DNA from: an uncultured Porticoccus sp.
GTDB taxonomy: Bacteria; Pseudomonadota; Gammaproteobacteria; Pseudomonadales; Porticoccaceae
DNA: 64,000 nucleotides
Assembly: GCF_913061305.1 (NCBI RefSeq)
Contig: NZ_CAJXST010000001.1
Span: 310,001 to 374,000, forward strand
Reading direction: 5' to 3'
The notes below the pieces were generated by a model that worked only from the letters and a program-made list of their open reading frames with translations, did no database searches and was not told the DNA's origin. A program made the translations under genes and the position numbers. Of the stretch, positions 1 through 11,582 are shown piece by piece; position 1 is the stretch's first letter, and each line of letters starts with the position of its first letter.

Positions 1-827
1 CCCTGGAACGGGTGCTGGTGCCCACGCCCACCGGCGCTCAGATTCCTATCACCCAGGTGGCGGACATCGAGTTTCAAACCGGTCCGCCTTCCATTCGCAG
101 CGAGGACGGTCAATTGGTGGGCTTTGTCTTTGTCGACGTCAAAAGCGAGATCGGCATCGCCGACTATGTGGCGCAGGCCAAACAGGTGGTGGCCGAGCAG
201 GTAGATGTGCCAAGCGGCTACCGGCTGGCCTGGGCCGGCCAGTTCCAGTACTTCGAACGGGCCAAGGCCAAGTTGCAGATACTGGTGCCCGCCACCCTGT
301 TTCTGATCTTCTTCATGCTGTTCATGCACCGGGGATCACTGACCGAGACCCTGGTGGTCATGCTGAGCGTGCCCTTTTCCCTCAGCGGCGCCATCTGGCT
401 GCTGTGGTGGCTGGACTTCAAGCTCAGCATCGCCGTCTGGGTGGGCATGATCGCCGTTGCCGGCCTCGCCGTGGAGCTGGGCCTGCTGATGATGGTGTAC
501 CTGGATATCGCCTGGCGCGACCGTCAGATCGAGCGGCGTCTCAACACCCGCGATGATCTGCAGGAGGTGGTTCAGAGCGGTGCCAGTCAACGCATCCGGC
601 CCATGCTGATGACCGGCCTGGCGCTCTTTATGGGGCTGATCCCGATTCTGTTGTCCAGCGGTACCGGCGCGGACGTCATGCAGCGCATCGCCGCGCCGAT
701 GGTGGGCGGCGTGATCTCGGCGCTGTTGATGGTGCTGGTGGTGTTCCCCGCCATTTTTATGTTCTGGCGTGGACGTGGACTGCCGGGTGGGCCCCCCACG
801 CCCGCACCGGAGAATGTTAATGCGTAA
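1..827 (+). CDS. CusA/SilA-like heavy-metal RND efflux pump, C-terminal part (cut by window edge)
   Basis: The open frame enters from the left edge, so the true start is outside the window. About 274 residues remain, the last quarter of an RND pump of roughly 1,040 residues. The segment begins in the periplasmic docking region and continues through the last transmembrane helices, including a helix with AVELGLLMMVYLD that resembles the equivalent CusA/SilA helix (AAEFGVVMLMYL). The family exports monovalent copper or silver from periplasm and cytoplasm as part of a CusCBA complex. The CusA assignment rests on overall resemblance, because the diagnostic TM4 region is missing. It is on the plus strand, opposite to the czc operon. 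Confidence 0.85.
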   Translation, partial: LERVLVPTPTGAQIPITQVADIEFQTGPPSIRSEDGQLVGFVFVDVKSEIGIADYVAQAKQVVAEQVDVPSGYRLAWAGQFQYFERAKAKLQILVPATLFLIFFMLFMHRGSLTETLVVMLSVPFSLSGAIWLLWWLDFKLSIAVWVGMIAVAGLAVELGLLMMVYLDIAWRDRQIERRLNTRDDLQEVVQSGASQRIRPMLMTGLALFMGLIPILLSSGTGADVMQRIAAPMVGGVISALLMVLVVFPAIFMFWRGRGLPGGPPTPAPENVNA

Positions 828-1178
828 CTGACGCTACGGGGTCTGTTCATCGCTCAGCGGCATTTTTGGGTCCCGCACCCGTCTACTAATGGAGATTGTG
901 CCATGAAACCCATAGGATAAATTTCGAAATCTTGGCGCCGGACGAGACGGTTTTGCCGGCGCCAGGTTGCGCTGAGTATCAAACCCGGGGGGCAAGTAAA
1001 ACGCGTTTGTCGCTTACATTCTTACCGATGCCGATCTATCGGTATACCGCAGGCTGCTAGAAACCCGCGACGAGAACCGCGAAAGGAAACGGGTTCGCCG
1101 CCGTCAAGATTAACTGTACTCGTAAGCTCAGCGTTTTTGCAGAAGATCTCTGGCACAGACTGGGATAGGGATTCATTG
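828..1178. other. 351-base intergenic stretch, no gene
   Basis: No credible coding frame was found between the two convergent genes. The clearest structure is an inverted repeat, TGGCGCCGG at 933-941 with CCGGCGCCA at 956-964, which could fold in the transcript of the CusA-like gene. It has no following T-run, so it is not a convincing intrinsic terminator. Nothing else was recognised. Confidence 0.5.
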
Positions 1179-2150
1179 TCAACGCGTTCCCCGAATATCA
1201 CCCTTAATCAAGTGCCTCGGCACCCACCGTAAATAGACCAGCATGCCGAACAACTCCACCAGGGACTGGAAAACGATCACAACCACAGCGGAACCCCAGG
1301 CATCCGGCAATGACAGCGCCAGCGGCAGCATGACAAAGGAGTTGCGGGTACCGAGGCTGAAAACCAGCGTTCGACCCGCCGGCGGCGCCAACTGGAATAG
1401 CCGACTGAGGTATTTACCGATCAGCGCAGCGGCCACCAAATAGAGTGCGAACACCAGCAGCACCGTCCAAAACAGTTTGCCCTGTTCAACCACCAGGCTC
1501 ACCTGGGAGCCGGCAATCAGAAACACCACCAGCGCAAGCAATGGCACCGGCAGCCAGCCGAGTCTGCTGACAAGCGTCTTGACCGGCAGATGCTTTTCCG
1601 CCAGCCGCTCGGTAAACCACGCCAGCACCAGCGGCGTGATGATCAAACCAAAGAACGCCGGCAGCAGATGGCTGCCGAGGGCGAGTTCGATGGCCACTTC
1701 GCCTATAAACAGCCAGAGATATACCGGCAGCAGTACCAGCTGGGCGATCAACAGCACGGGCGCGGCGGCGATGGCGCAGGCACTGTCGCCGTGGCCCAAA
1801 TGGGTAAAGCTGATAAACCAGTCGGTGCAGGGCACCAGCAGAACCAGAAGCACTCCCAACTGAATGGCGGGGTTATCCGGCAGCAGTGGCAGCAATCCGG
1901 CGACGAGCAACGGCACCAGCACAAAATTGCCCAGCAGCAGGGCGGGGAAAAACCGGCGGTCGCGCCAGGCCTCCGCCAGGTGAATCAAGGGGACCTGGGT
2001 GAAGGTAGCGTACAGCAGCGCGCCGAGCACGGGCCAGAGCAGCATCTCCCAGTGGCGCGTGTGCTCCGGCCAGCCCCAACCGATCATCATACCGGTGAGG
2101 ATGGTAATGAGATAAACCCAGACCTGGTATTGCTCCAGCTTTTCTCGCAT
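1179..2150 (-). CDS. ACR3/SBF-family arsenic-resistance-type transporter
   Basis: This is a 323-residue protein that is almost entirely hydrophobic, with about ten predicted membrane helices. It resembles proteins annotated as arsenic resistance protein in the bile acid:sodium symporter/ACR3 superfamily. The segment LVPCTDWFISFTHLGHGD in helix 4 is like the conserved Cys-containing helix of ACR3 proteins (LxPCT). The track permits a TTG at 2153, but ATG at 2150 is preferred. The gene lies 94 bases downstream of the MerR-type gene on the same strand and may be co-transcribed with it. The substrate is inferred: arsenite is the family's usual one, and no arsR or arsC is nearby. Confidence 0.75.
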   Translation of the reverse strand: MREKLEQYQVWVYLITILTGMMIGWGWPEHTRHWEMLLWPVLGALLYATFTQVPLIHLAEAWRDRRFFPALLLGNFVLVPLLVAGLLPLLPDNPAIQLGVLLVLLVPCTDWFISFTHLGHGDSACAIAAAPVLLIAQLVLLPVYLWLFIGEVAIELALGSHLLPAFFGLIITPLVLAWFTERLAEKHLPVKTLVSRLGWLPVPLLALVVFLIAGSQVSLVVEQGKLFWTVLLVFALYLVAAALIGKYLSRLFQLAPPAGRTLVFSLGTRNSFVMLPLALSLPDAWGSAVVVIVFQSLVELFGMLVYLRWVPRHLIKGDIRGTR

Positions 2151-2244
2151 CAAGACTCCATGAACAAATGCTAATGCTGTGGGTGGAGATTTCGCACCGC
2201 GGCCTCTCGGGGTATCCGATTACGCAGCTTTTACTTCGCAGTGG

Positions 2245-2643
2245 CTATCTTGGACCCTCGCCAATACCCGCCAATATCCCACACTCGGCCACGGCCCGAT
2301 CATCGTCGCACTGCTTCCTCAGGACAGCCAGTTGTTGCTGGAGAGCTTCAAGCGTAGCGATCTGCGATTGAACACGCGCGATGTGGTCGTCAAGCAGGGT
2401 GTTGATGGCCGCGCAGGGTTGATGAGGGTTCTTCCGGCAGACCTGTAGCTGGCGGATCTCCGATAACGAGAGATTGAGGAGACGGCAGCCAAGGATAAAG
2501 GCCAGCTCCTCACCATGCTTTTTACCATAGGTACGGTAGCCGTTTTTCTGCCGGTCCGGCGTCGGCAGCAGACCTTCCTTTTCATAGAAGCGGATGGTCT
2601 GGGTATCGACACCCATCTTCCGTGCCAGCTGTCCTATGCGCAT
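2245..2643 (-). CDS. MerR-family Cd(II)/Pb(II)-responsive regulator (CadR/PbrR-like)
   Basis: The 132-residue protein has an N-terminal winged helix (MRIGQLARKMGVDTQTIRFYEKEGLL, residues 1-26), a dimerisation helix and a C-terminal metal loop. Cys77, Cys112 and Cys121 match the three-cysteine pattern of CadR/PbrR regulators, and the ending CGILAGI is characteristic of that group. ATG at 2643 is chosen because it gives the canonical MerR N-terminus; a GTG lies three codons upstream. It is divergent from the cation-diffusion gene, and the shared 94-base spacer carries the MerR-type promoter. In this family the apo-protein represses, and the metal-bound form untwists the long-spacer promoter to activate it. 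Confidence 0.9.
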   Translation of the reverse strand: MRIGQLARKMGVDTQTIRFYEKEGLLPTPDRQKNGYRTYGKKHGEELAFILGCRLLNLSLSEIRQLQVCRKNPHQPCAAINTLLDDHIARVQSQIATLEALQQQLAVLRKQCDDDRAVAECGILAGIGEGPR

Positions 2644-2673
2644 CACTCTCACTCCAGACTTGCCCCTGCCCTG

Positions 2674-2704
2674 TTGACCTTATAGTCACTATAAGGTGTT
2701 AAAT
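2674..2704 (+). promoter_or_regulatory. MerR-type promoter/operator with 19-base spacer
   Basis: A -35 hexamer TTGACC (2674-2679) and a -10 hexamer TTAAAT (2699-2704) are 19 bases apart. The spacer region holds a perfect dyad, ACCTTATAG-TCA-CTATAAGGT (2677-2697). Overlong spacers with a central dyad are the hallmark of MerR-regulated promoters, and the sequence is close to cadR/pbrR operators. It points toward the cation-diffusion gene starting at 2738. Confidence 0.9.
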
Positions 2705-2737
2705 TGTAGCATTCACTGGCTCAAGAGAAACCACGTC

Positions 2738-3634
2738 ATGCGTCAACCCTGTGATGAACCCTGCAACGGGACCGAAAAAGCCCGGGCAGATGCCGAGCGT
2801 CTTTCCTCTGCCGACCTCCCGGGGGAGTGGATCAGTCGATACGTCATTCCAAAGATGGACTGCGCCTCTGAAGAACAAATGATCCGCCTGGCGCTGGCTG
2901 ACTTGGATGATGTGCGCGTACTGTCATTTGATTTGCCGGGCCGCCAGCTGGAGGTTGTGCACGACGGCGACGCAGGGCCCATTACGACAAAGCTGCAAAA
3001 CCTGGGCCTGGGTGCCTCGCTGCAGGCAACCCGCCCGGCGGATTCCGAAACCATCCAGTCGCTGCACGCATCCGCTGCTTCAGTAGCTCAAGAAGCCGGC
3101 ACTCTGTGGCTGTTGCTGGGCATTAACGGCTTCATGTTCGTCGTAGAAATGATTGCCGGTCTGATTGCCCAGTCCACCGGTCTGATTGCCGACTCCTTGG
3201 ACATGTTCGCCGATGCGGCGGTTTATGGGCTGGCGCTCTATGCCGTGGGACGCAGTATCAATATGCAGGTGCGTGCCGCGCATGTGGCGGGCATTCTACA
3301 GTTGATACTGGCCATCGGTGTCCTGGCCGAAGTGGCCCGACGTTTTCTGCTGGGCAGTGAACCGGAGTCCCTGATGATGATGGCCGTTGCCTCGGCCGCA
3401 TTGATCGCCAATGTCGCATGTCTGGTTTTGATATCGAAGCACCGTGAAGGCGGCGCCCATATGAAGGCCAGCTGGATATTCTCGGCCAATGATGTGGTGA
3501 TCAATCTCGGCGTTATCGTCGCGGGAGCCCTGGTGTACTGGACGGGTTCCCACTATCCCGACCTGGTCATCGGGACCGTCGTGGGCCTGATCGTTCTCAA
3601 CGGTGCGCGGCGCATTCTCGCGCTGCGCGGCTGA
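2738..3634 (+). CDS. Cation diffusion facilitator-type transporter with N-terminal metal-domain remnant
   Basis: The protein is 298 residues. Residues 1-15 are Cys-rich (MRQPCDEPCNG). Residues about 35-105 resemble a heavy-metal-associated fold with a single retained Cys in MDCASEEQ in place of CxxC. The rest is a membrane domain with the CDF-like motif ADSLDMFADA. It probably exports a divalent metal such as Cd, Pb or Zn. ATG 2738 is chosen because the upstream in-frame ATG at 2696 overlaps the -10 box of the promoter. The CadR/PbrR-type promoter directly upstream indicates metal induction. Confidence 0.85.
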   Translation: MRQPCDEPCNGTEKARADAERLSSADLPGEWISRYVIPKMDCASEEQMIRLALADLDDVRVLSFDLPGRQLEVVHDGDAGPITTKLQNLGLGASLQATRPADSETIQSLHASAASVAQEAGTLWLLLGINGFMFVVEMIAGLIAQSTGLIADSLDMFADAAVYGLALYAVGRSINMQVRAAHVAGILQLILAIGVLAEVARRFLLGSEPESLMMMAVASAALIANVACLVLISKHREGGAHMKASWIFSANDVVINLGVIVAGALVYWTGSHYPDLVIGTVVGLIVLNGARRILALRG

Positions 3635-3670
3635 TTCGTCCGCACGACCTTGGGTTTCACACACTCTTCG

Positions 3671-4612
3671 TTAATGGGAGTGCTTGTGCGGTTCTTCGGG
3701 ATGCCCGTATACCGCCGCGCCGTCATGGGCGTGGTCCGGGTGCTCGAACTCCAGCGTGGAATGGCCAATACCGAAACGCTCATTCAGGATCGCCTTGATC
3801 TCGGCCTTGATCGCCTCAATACAGGTCCAGCCATCTTCGGTCAGCACCACATGGGCATCCAGGGCCGGGATGTTTTCCTCCATCTGCCAGAAATGCACGT
3901 GATGCAATTGGGTCACGCCGTCAACGGCCTGTACCGCTTCGATCACCGCTTCACCGTCAATCTCGAGTGGGCTGCCGAGCATCAGGGTACGCAGTGGTGT
4001 ACCGATCTCAGTAACGGCGAGATAGAGCACGTAGAGCGCGATACCGATGGTAATGGCCGGATCGACCCAGCGCATCTCGTAGAGAAGAATGAGCGTGCCA
4101 CCCACAATTACGGCGACTGAGGCCAGGGCGTCCGACAGGTTGTGCAGGAACAGGGCGCGGATGTTCACACTGCCTTTTTGCATGGAGTAGGTAAGCAGCG
4201 CCGTCAGCGTATCCACCAACAGTGCGACGCCACCGACAATCACTACCATCCAGCCGGTGACCTCGGGGGGATTAATCAGCCGCATCCCGCCCTCGTAGAT
4301 CAGATAGAGTCCGATCATGATCAAGGTGGTGTAATTGATAAGCGCGGCCACCACCTCAATGCGTCCGTAACCGAAGGTCATGCGGGAATCGGCGGGACGG
4401 CGCGCGATCTTGCGGGCGGCGAAGGCAATGACCAGTGAGGCCATGTCCGAAAAATTGTGCAGTGCGTCGGCAATCAGTGCGAGGCTGCCCGCCAAAAGGC
4501 CGCCGACGATTTGCGCGACGGTCAGTATCCCGTTCGCCCAGATGGCGATAGCGACGCGGCGGTCGCCGCTTTCCATGTCTAGACGACCGGGATCCTGATG
4601 GTCATGAGTCAT
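3671..4612 (-). CDS. czcD: CzcD-like cation diffusion facilitator
   Basis: This 313-residue protein has six predicted membrane helices and the two CDF zinc-site motifs, HNFSD (about residues 52-56) and HNLSD in helix 5. A cytoplasmic C-terminal domain follows (VDGVTQLHHVHFWQMEENIPALDAHVV), and the tail is His-rich (HPDHAHDGAAVYGHPEEPHKHSH), as is the start (MTHDHQD). CzcD proteins are proton antiporters that move Zn, Cd and Co from cytoplasm to periplasm. It converges with the preceding cation-diffusion gene. It lies upstream on the same strand of none of the czc genes, so it is probably a separate unit. Confidence 0.9.
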   Translation of the reverse strand: MTHDHQDPGRLDMESGDRRVAIAIWANGILTVAQIVGGLLAGSLALIADALHNFSDMASLVIAFAARKIARRPADSRMTFGYGRIEVVAALINYTTLIMIGLYLIYEGGMRLINPPEVTGWMVVIVGGVALLVDTLTALLTYSMQKGSVNIRALFLHNLSDALASVAVIVGGTLILLYEMRWVDPAITIGIALYVLYLAVTEIGTPLRTLMLGSPLEIDGEAVIEAVQAVDGVTQLHHVHFWQMEENIPALDAHVVLTEDGWTCIEAIKAEIKAILNERFGIGHSTLEFEHPDHAHDGAAVYGHPEEPHKHSH

Positions 4613-4656
4613 TATCAGTCCTCCAAGTGCTCGATTACGGCCTTACGTTTGCCCGC

Positions 4657-5010
4657 TCAAAGCAACAGCTCGACACCAAACCGACGGATTGTCAGGGCAA
4701 GAATCCCGAAGCAGACGACAGTGACGGCACAGCTGAGGGCCAGTGCCGGCCAGAACCCCAACCGGGCCAGCAATGCCGGAAACACCAGGAACATCGGCAG
4801 CGTCGGAATCACGTACCAGAAGGTGTACCGGGCATGTTGGGCCAGTTTTTCCGGGGGTTGATGTTCGACTTGCATCCAGATCAACACCAGGATGGTAACC
4901 AGAGGCAACGCCGCCACCAGCGCGCCCAGTCTGTCGCTGCGTTTGGCGATTTCCGATACCACAACCACCAGGGTGGCGGTGATAAGGTATTTGGTGATGA
5001 GCCAGTGCAT
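4657..5010 (-). CDS. DUF3147-like small membrane protein
   Basis: This is a 117-residue protein with four predicted membrane helices and little hydrophilic sequence, resembling DUF3147 family members. Its function is unknown. It lies 44 bases upstream of czcD on the same strand and may be co-transcribed with it. Genes of this kind are often found among metal-efflux genes, but the sequence gives no direct sign of a metal site. Confidence 0.65.
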   Translation of the reverse strand: MHWLITKYLITATLVVVVSEIAKRSDRLGALVAALPLVTILVLIWMQVEHQPPEKLAQHARYTFWYVIPTLPMFLVFPALLARLGFWPALALSCAVTVVCFGILALTIRRFGVELLL

Positions 5011-5045
5011 TGTTTTCCCTCCTTCCGATCACGAAGACATAATAG

Positions 5046-5258
5046 CTATGGCCTGACATGCTTCAAAAATTCAGACAGGTGGGTCTCCGCCTCCTTTCGG
5101 GTGGAGAAAGGCCCGACAGTGCCACCCTCCCGCGTGAGGAAATACCAGCGGCCGTTGATGCAGTGGATACGGTACGACCTGAAGTGAACCGAGTCATCGG
5201 CATCGCCTTTCCGGTGTGAGGGGGCATCATGGGGTGTGTCATCATCAGAACCACTCAT
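5046..5258 (-). CDS. Small DUF6316-like hypothetical protein
   Basis: The gene encodes 70 residues with the pattern WYFLTREGGTVGPFSTRKEA followed by a short helix, like small Pseudomonas proteins of the DUF6316 type. The start at 5258 (MSGSDD) is preferred over the GTG at 5285 because GAGG lies at good spacing before it. Function is unknown. It sits between the CzcA gene and the DUF3147-like gene on the same strand. The family assignment is tentative. Confidence 0.6.
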   Translation of the reverse strand: MSGSDDDTPHDAPSHRKGDADDSVHFRSYRIHCINGRWYFLTREGGTVGPFSTRKEAETHLSEFLKHVRP

Positions 5259-5324
5259 GTTGGATACCTCGGTTATCCAGGCCACGGCGACATCCAGCCC
5301 CCGTGATCAGACGATCAAGCATGA

Positions 5325-8480
<3,156 letters not shown>

Positions 8481-9698
8481 TTAGTGGTCGTGGCTGGCGC
8501 CGGATTTTTCGATATCCGCCTTGATGAGATAGCTGTTTTCCACCACATAGGTGTCACCGGGGTTCAGTCCGGACAACACCTCGGTAAAGTGGCCATCGCT
8601 GCGGCCCAGCTCCAGCGGGCGGATCTCGTAGGTGTCGCCCACCTGGATAAACACCACGGTCCAGTCGCGGAACGACTGCAGGGCGCGGTTGTCCACCGCC
8701 AGCGGCACATCAATCTTCTCCACCACAATGTCCGCTAAAACCAGTTGCCCCGGCGTTAGAGCGCCCTGTGCGTTGTCGATTTCGGCGCGAGCTATCGTGA
8801 AAGGGGCATTGTTACTGCTGGGTAGCAGGTGATCGATATTGCTGAGGTATTCATCCCCCTCGCTGACAATACGGACGGTCTGACCGGCGGCGATTTCCTT
8901 TCGTTGTCCCGGAAAGATTTTCAGCTCTGCCCACAAGGTATCCAGGTTGGCTACAGAAAACAGGGATTGCCCCTCGGCCAACTCACCGACGTTGACGTTG
9001 CGCTGGATGACGGTACCGGCAAAGGGCGCTCGAACCTCATAGGTCTGAAGGCTTTCATTGGACTCGATGGTGGCCAGCACCGCCCCCTCTTGCACTATAT
9101 CGCCCAGGCGGGCCGCGACGTGCTTGACCAGCCCCGGGAATCGCGCCTTGATATGGGCGATGGTTTCCGGATTGGCAATCAACTGACCATAACTGGCAAT
9201 TCGGCGCTCGATGGTGGTCGGGCCTGCCTCACGAGTGCCTATCCCGGCTTGCTCGGCCATATCGGCGGAGATTTCCGTACGGCCTTCGTGGGATTGCCAG
9301 GCCCATTGATGATCCTGGCCATCAAGTGTCAGTTCCGCTGTCACATCAAAAGAGTGCGGCTCCTCCACTATACCGTCACCCAGCCAGTAATCCCCCTGAT
9401 AGGTGAATGTGAACCGATCCACTGGCCCACCCAAACGGGTCAATTCGACAATCAGCTCGGCGCCCTGGGTAACCGCCTCGCCATCCCGGCTGATCCAGGC
9501 GCGGTATTCGGGCGGGACCCCCTGTTCATAAATCGCCAACTCCAGGGTGACAGCGCCGTCCTCCAACAGCCTGCCTCCATTAGGCCCTTCCCCGGCGGCA
9601 GCCTGTTCAGCACCATGCTCATCCTCCGCGGCCTGTACCGGCCCCCACGCCAAGCACAGCATGCCGGCAATACTCAGTAAAATCTGTAGTCGTTTCAA
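8481..9698 (-). CDS. czcB: CzcB-type periplasmic adaptor of the RND pump
   Basis: This 405-residue protein has a signal peptide (residues 1-23, ending GPVQAAED). An N-terminal extension of about 115 residues, typical of CzcB adaptors, precedes the lipoyl/barrel-sandwich and beta-barrel domains of the membrane fusion family (for example KARFPGLVKHVAARLGDIVQ). The tail is EKSGASHDH. It links CzcA to the outer-membrane channel CzcC. It lies 19 bases downstream of czcC. Confidence 0.92.
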   Translation of the reverse strand: MKRLQILLSIAGMLCLAWGPVQAAEDEHGAEQAAAGEGPNGGRLLEDGAVTLELAIYEQGVPPEYRAWISRDGEAVTQGAELIVELTRLGGPVDRFTFTYQGDYWLGDGIVEEPHSFDVTAELTLDGQDHQWAWQSHEGRTEISADMAEQAGIGTREAGPTTIERRIASYGQLIANPETIAHIKARFPGLVKHVAARLGDIVQEGAVLATIESNESLQTYEVRAPFAGTVIQRNVNVGELAEGQSLFSVANLDTLWAELKIFPGQRKEIAAGQTVRIVSEGDEYLSNIDHLLPSSNNAPFTIARAEIDNAQGALTPGQLVLADIVVEKIDVPLAVDNRALQSFRDWTVVFIQVGDTYEIRPLELGRSDGHFTEVLSGLNPGDTYVVENSYLIKADIEKSGASHDH

Positions 9699-9717
9699 AA
9701 TGAATAATCCTGTTCTG

Positions 9718-11022
9718 TCAGTAGCCTGAGCTACTTTCCGTGGCAGCCAATGACTGCCCCGTAAGCTGTTCTATCAACGCCTGGTTGAGCAGCGCCGTGG
9801 TGGCGGCATCCACACGATTGCGCCGGGCGGCTAGCAGTTCCTGCTGTGCCGTCACCCACTCCACATAGCCGTAGCGGCCCTGTTCATAGGCAGTGCGAGT
9901 CAATTCCAGGGCCTCGCGGCGGTCGGGCAGCTCCCGCGCCTGCATCGCCTCCGCAGTCGCTACAGCCTGCTGGTGCAAGCGCCAGGCCTCATAGAGTCGC
10001 GCTCGTAGTGCCAACAGGGCGTTCTCGCGGCGGAATCCGACCTCGTCCCGGGCAGCCTGGGCCGCCTGCACCTCGCCGCGATTGCGACGACCGGAAAACA
10101 GTGGCATGGAGACGCCAGCCACCAGGGCGGAGTCGCCCGTCTCCTCCATATAGCGGGTACCTATCTGCCAACGCACATCACTGCGGGATTGGCTGCGGGC
10201 CAATGCCAGCTCCGCCTCTCGCAGGCGCTCCTCGCTGGCAAATACCTGAATATCGGGGTTGTCGCGGGCGCGTTCGAACAGACTGGCGAAGCTGTCCGGG
10301 GGACTGAAGGCAAACAGATCCCCCCGCAGCCGCTCGAAGTCTGCAGTCTCTCTGCCCAGCAGGGTGGCCAGGGCCATCAGGCTGCCATCAAAGGCGGCCT
10401 GCAAACGATCCTGCTCCAGGCGGCTCTGGGTCAGCTCTGCCCGGGCGCGCAGCACTTCCGCCTGGGGGGTGGCGCCGCGCTCGGCACGCTGCCTGACAAT
10501 GTGGTGTGTGGACTCGGCCAGCGCTACCGCGTCTTCCGCAAGCTTCAGCTTTTCCTGCAACGCCAGGGCGCTGATAAAGCTGCGGGTGACATCCGCCAGC
10601 AGGGACAGGGCTTCGGCACGGCGCTCCGCCTCCACCAGCGCGTAGCGCCCGGATACTGCCCGGGTGCGAGCCTCACGCTTGCCTCCAAGCTCAATAACCG
10701 AGGCTATCGACAGGGTGTATTCCGCCCCATCGATCCCGTTGAATGGCCCGGAACCGAGCACGTTTTCCGCTTCGAAACCCAGCTCAAAAGCCGGGTTCTG
10801 GTCAGCCGTCAGGCGCTTACCTTCCAGCCCTTTCAATCTGGGCGTAAAAACCTGTAATCCAGGATTGAGCTCCAACGCTCGGGAGACGGCTTCCGGCAAT
10901 GCCAGAGTCTGTGCTGGTGCTTCGGCGAGTACTGCCGCAGGGCTGAAAAAAATCAGGCCCAACGCCAGTAGAATGACGCGACGCCCACGCCGCGGGCGCC
11001 ACAAAAAATCGTGGTGATGCAT
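9718..11022 (-). CDS. czcC: CzcC-type outer-membrane efflux channel (TolC family)
   Basis: The protein is 434 residues with an N-terminal signal peptide after a short basic start (MHHHDFLWRPRRGRR) and two TolC-type repeats of long coiled-coil helices rich in Ala, Glu and Arg. It forms the outer-membrane duct of the CzcCBA complex. It is first of the three pump genes, 78 bases downstream of the His-rich leader gene. ATG 11022 puts the hydrophobic segment at residues 15-33. Confidence 0.9.
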   Translation of the reverse strand: MHHHDFLWRPRRGRRVILLALGLIFFSPAAVLAEAPAQTLALPEAVSRALELNPGLQVFTPRLKGLEGKRLTADQNPAFELGFEAENVLGSGPFNGIDGAEYTLSIASVIELGGKREARTRAVSGRYALVEAERRAEALSLLADVTRSFISALALQEKLKLAEDAVALAESTHHIVRQRAERGATPQAEVLRARAELTQSRLEQDRLQAAFDGSLMALATLLGRETADFERLRGDLFAFSPPDSFASLFERARDNPDIQVFASEERLREAELALARSQSRSDVRWQIGTRYMEETGDSALVAGVSMPLFSGRRNRGEVQAAQAARDEVGFRRENALLALRARLYEAWRLHQQAVATAEAMQARELPDRREALELTRTAYEQGRYGYVEWVTAQQELLAARRNRVDAATTALLNQALIEQLTGQSLAATESSSGY

Positions 11023-11100
11023 CGCATGATTCCTGTGAAATCAAAAGGAAAATAGTTCCAGCCCCTCCAAAAAAAAGAGGGGGAGGATTGACTCGCAGGA

Positions 11101-11460
11101 TCAGGCTATGGGGGGGCGGAGAATGGTGTCGACGTGGGCGGAGGTATTATGCGCGGTATAGCTCGGAACCACGTGTTCCGATATCAAGAGGGGAAGATCA
11201 AAAACGTGCATGGCCAGCAGCAAATGAGAGCCGTGGCAGTGGTTGGCGTGACAATGGTCGGGCATTTCCGGCAAACCATTGTTGCCCTGCCCGTCGGAAG
11301 TATCATCTGCCGCGGCAGGGGGATCGCCGAAAGCGTGGTGTGAGTGCGCCTGATCGTGGTGGATGTCACCCAAATGGGACGGCAATACGTCGGATGCGAT
11401 GGAGAGCGTTTGCATCACCATCAGTACCGCGAACAGTATTATCGTCCAGACCTTTGACAT
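11101..11460 (-). CDS. Small His-rich secreted protein, CzcI-like, heading the czc operon
   Basis: This 119-residue protein has a signal peptide (residues 1-23). It is unusually rich in His: HHDQAHSHHAFG near residues 34-45 and HCHANHCHGSH near 68-78, the latter with two Cys. It is the first gene of the czc transcript. Czc operons often begin with a small periplasmic protein (czcI) thought to modulate pump expression. The position, export signal and metal ligands fit that role, but sequence similarity to CzcI itself cannot be judged by eye. Confidence 0.6.
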   Translation of the reverse strand: MSKVWTIILFAVLMVMQTLSIASDVLPSHLGDIHHDQAHSHHAFGDPPAAADDTSDGQGNNGLPEMPDHCHANHCHGSHLLLAMHVFDLPLLISEHVVPSYTAHNTSAHVDTILRPPIA

Positions 11461-11491
11461 GACTTCATTCAGGCAAAAAATATCTGCGGTA

Positions 11492-11521
11492 GTTTAACAC
11501 TATGCAGCCGATGTCGGTCAA
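11492..11521 (-). promoter_or_regulatory. Possible promoter of the czc operon
   Basis: On the minus strand TTGACC (plus positions 11516-11521) is followed after 18 bases by TTAAAC (11492-11497), about 32 bases before the CzcI-like start codon. The end of the spacer (GTG before TTAAAC) resembles the MerR-type promoter at 2674-2704. An imperfect dyad CCGATG/CATCGG (11508-11513, 11523-11528) overlaps it. The assignment is by inspection only. Confidence 0.4.
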
Positions 11522-11582
11522 GCATCGGTTTAGGATGCGCACAAGGGGAGAACCTTGTCTTCTCTGGCAGACCGAGAGCCTT

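Noticed and set aside
2696-2737. Earlier start for the cation-diffusion gene
   Set aside because: It overlaps the -10 element of the MerR-type promoter, so it would not be in the transcript as a proper leader.
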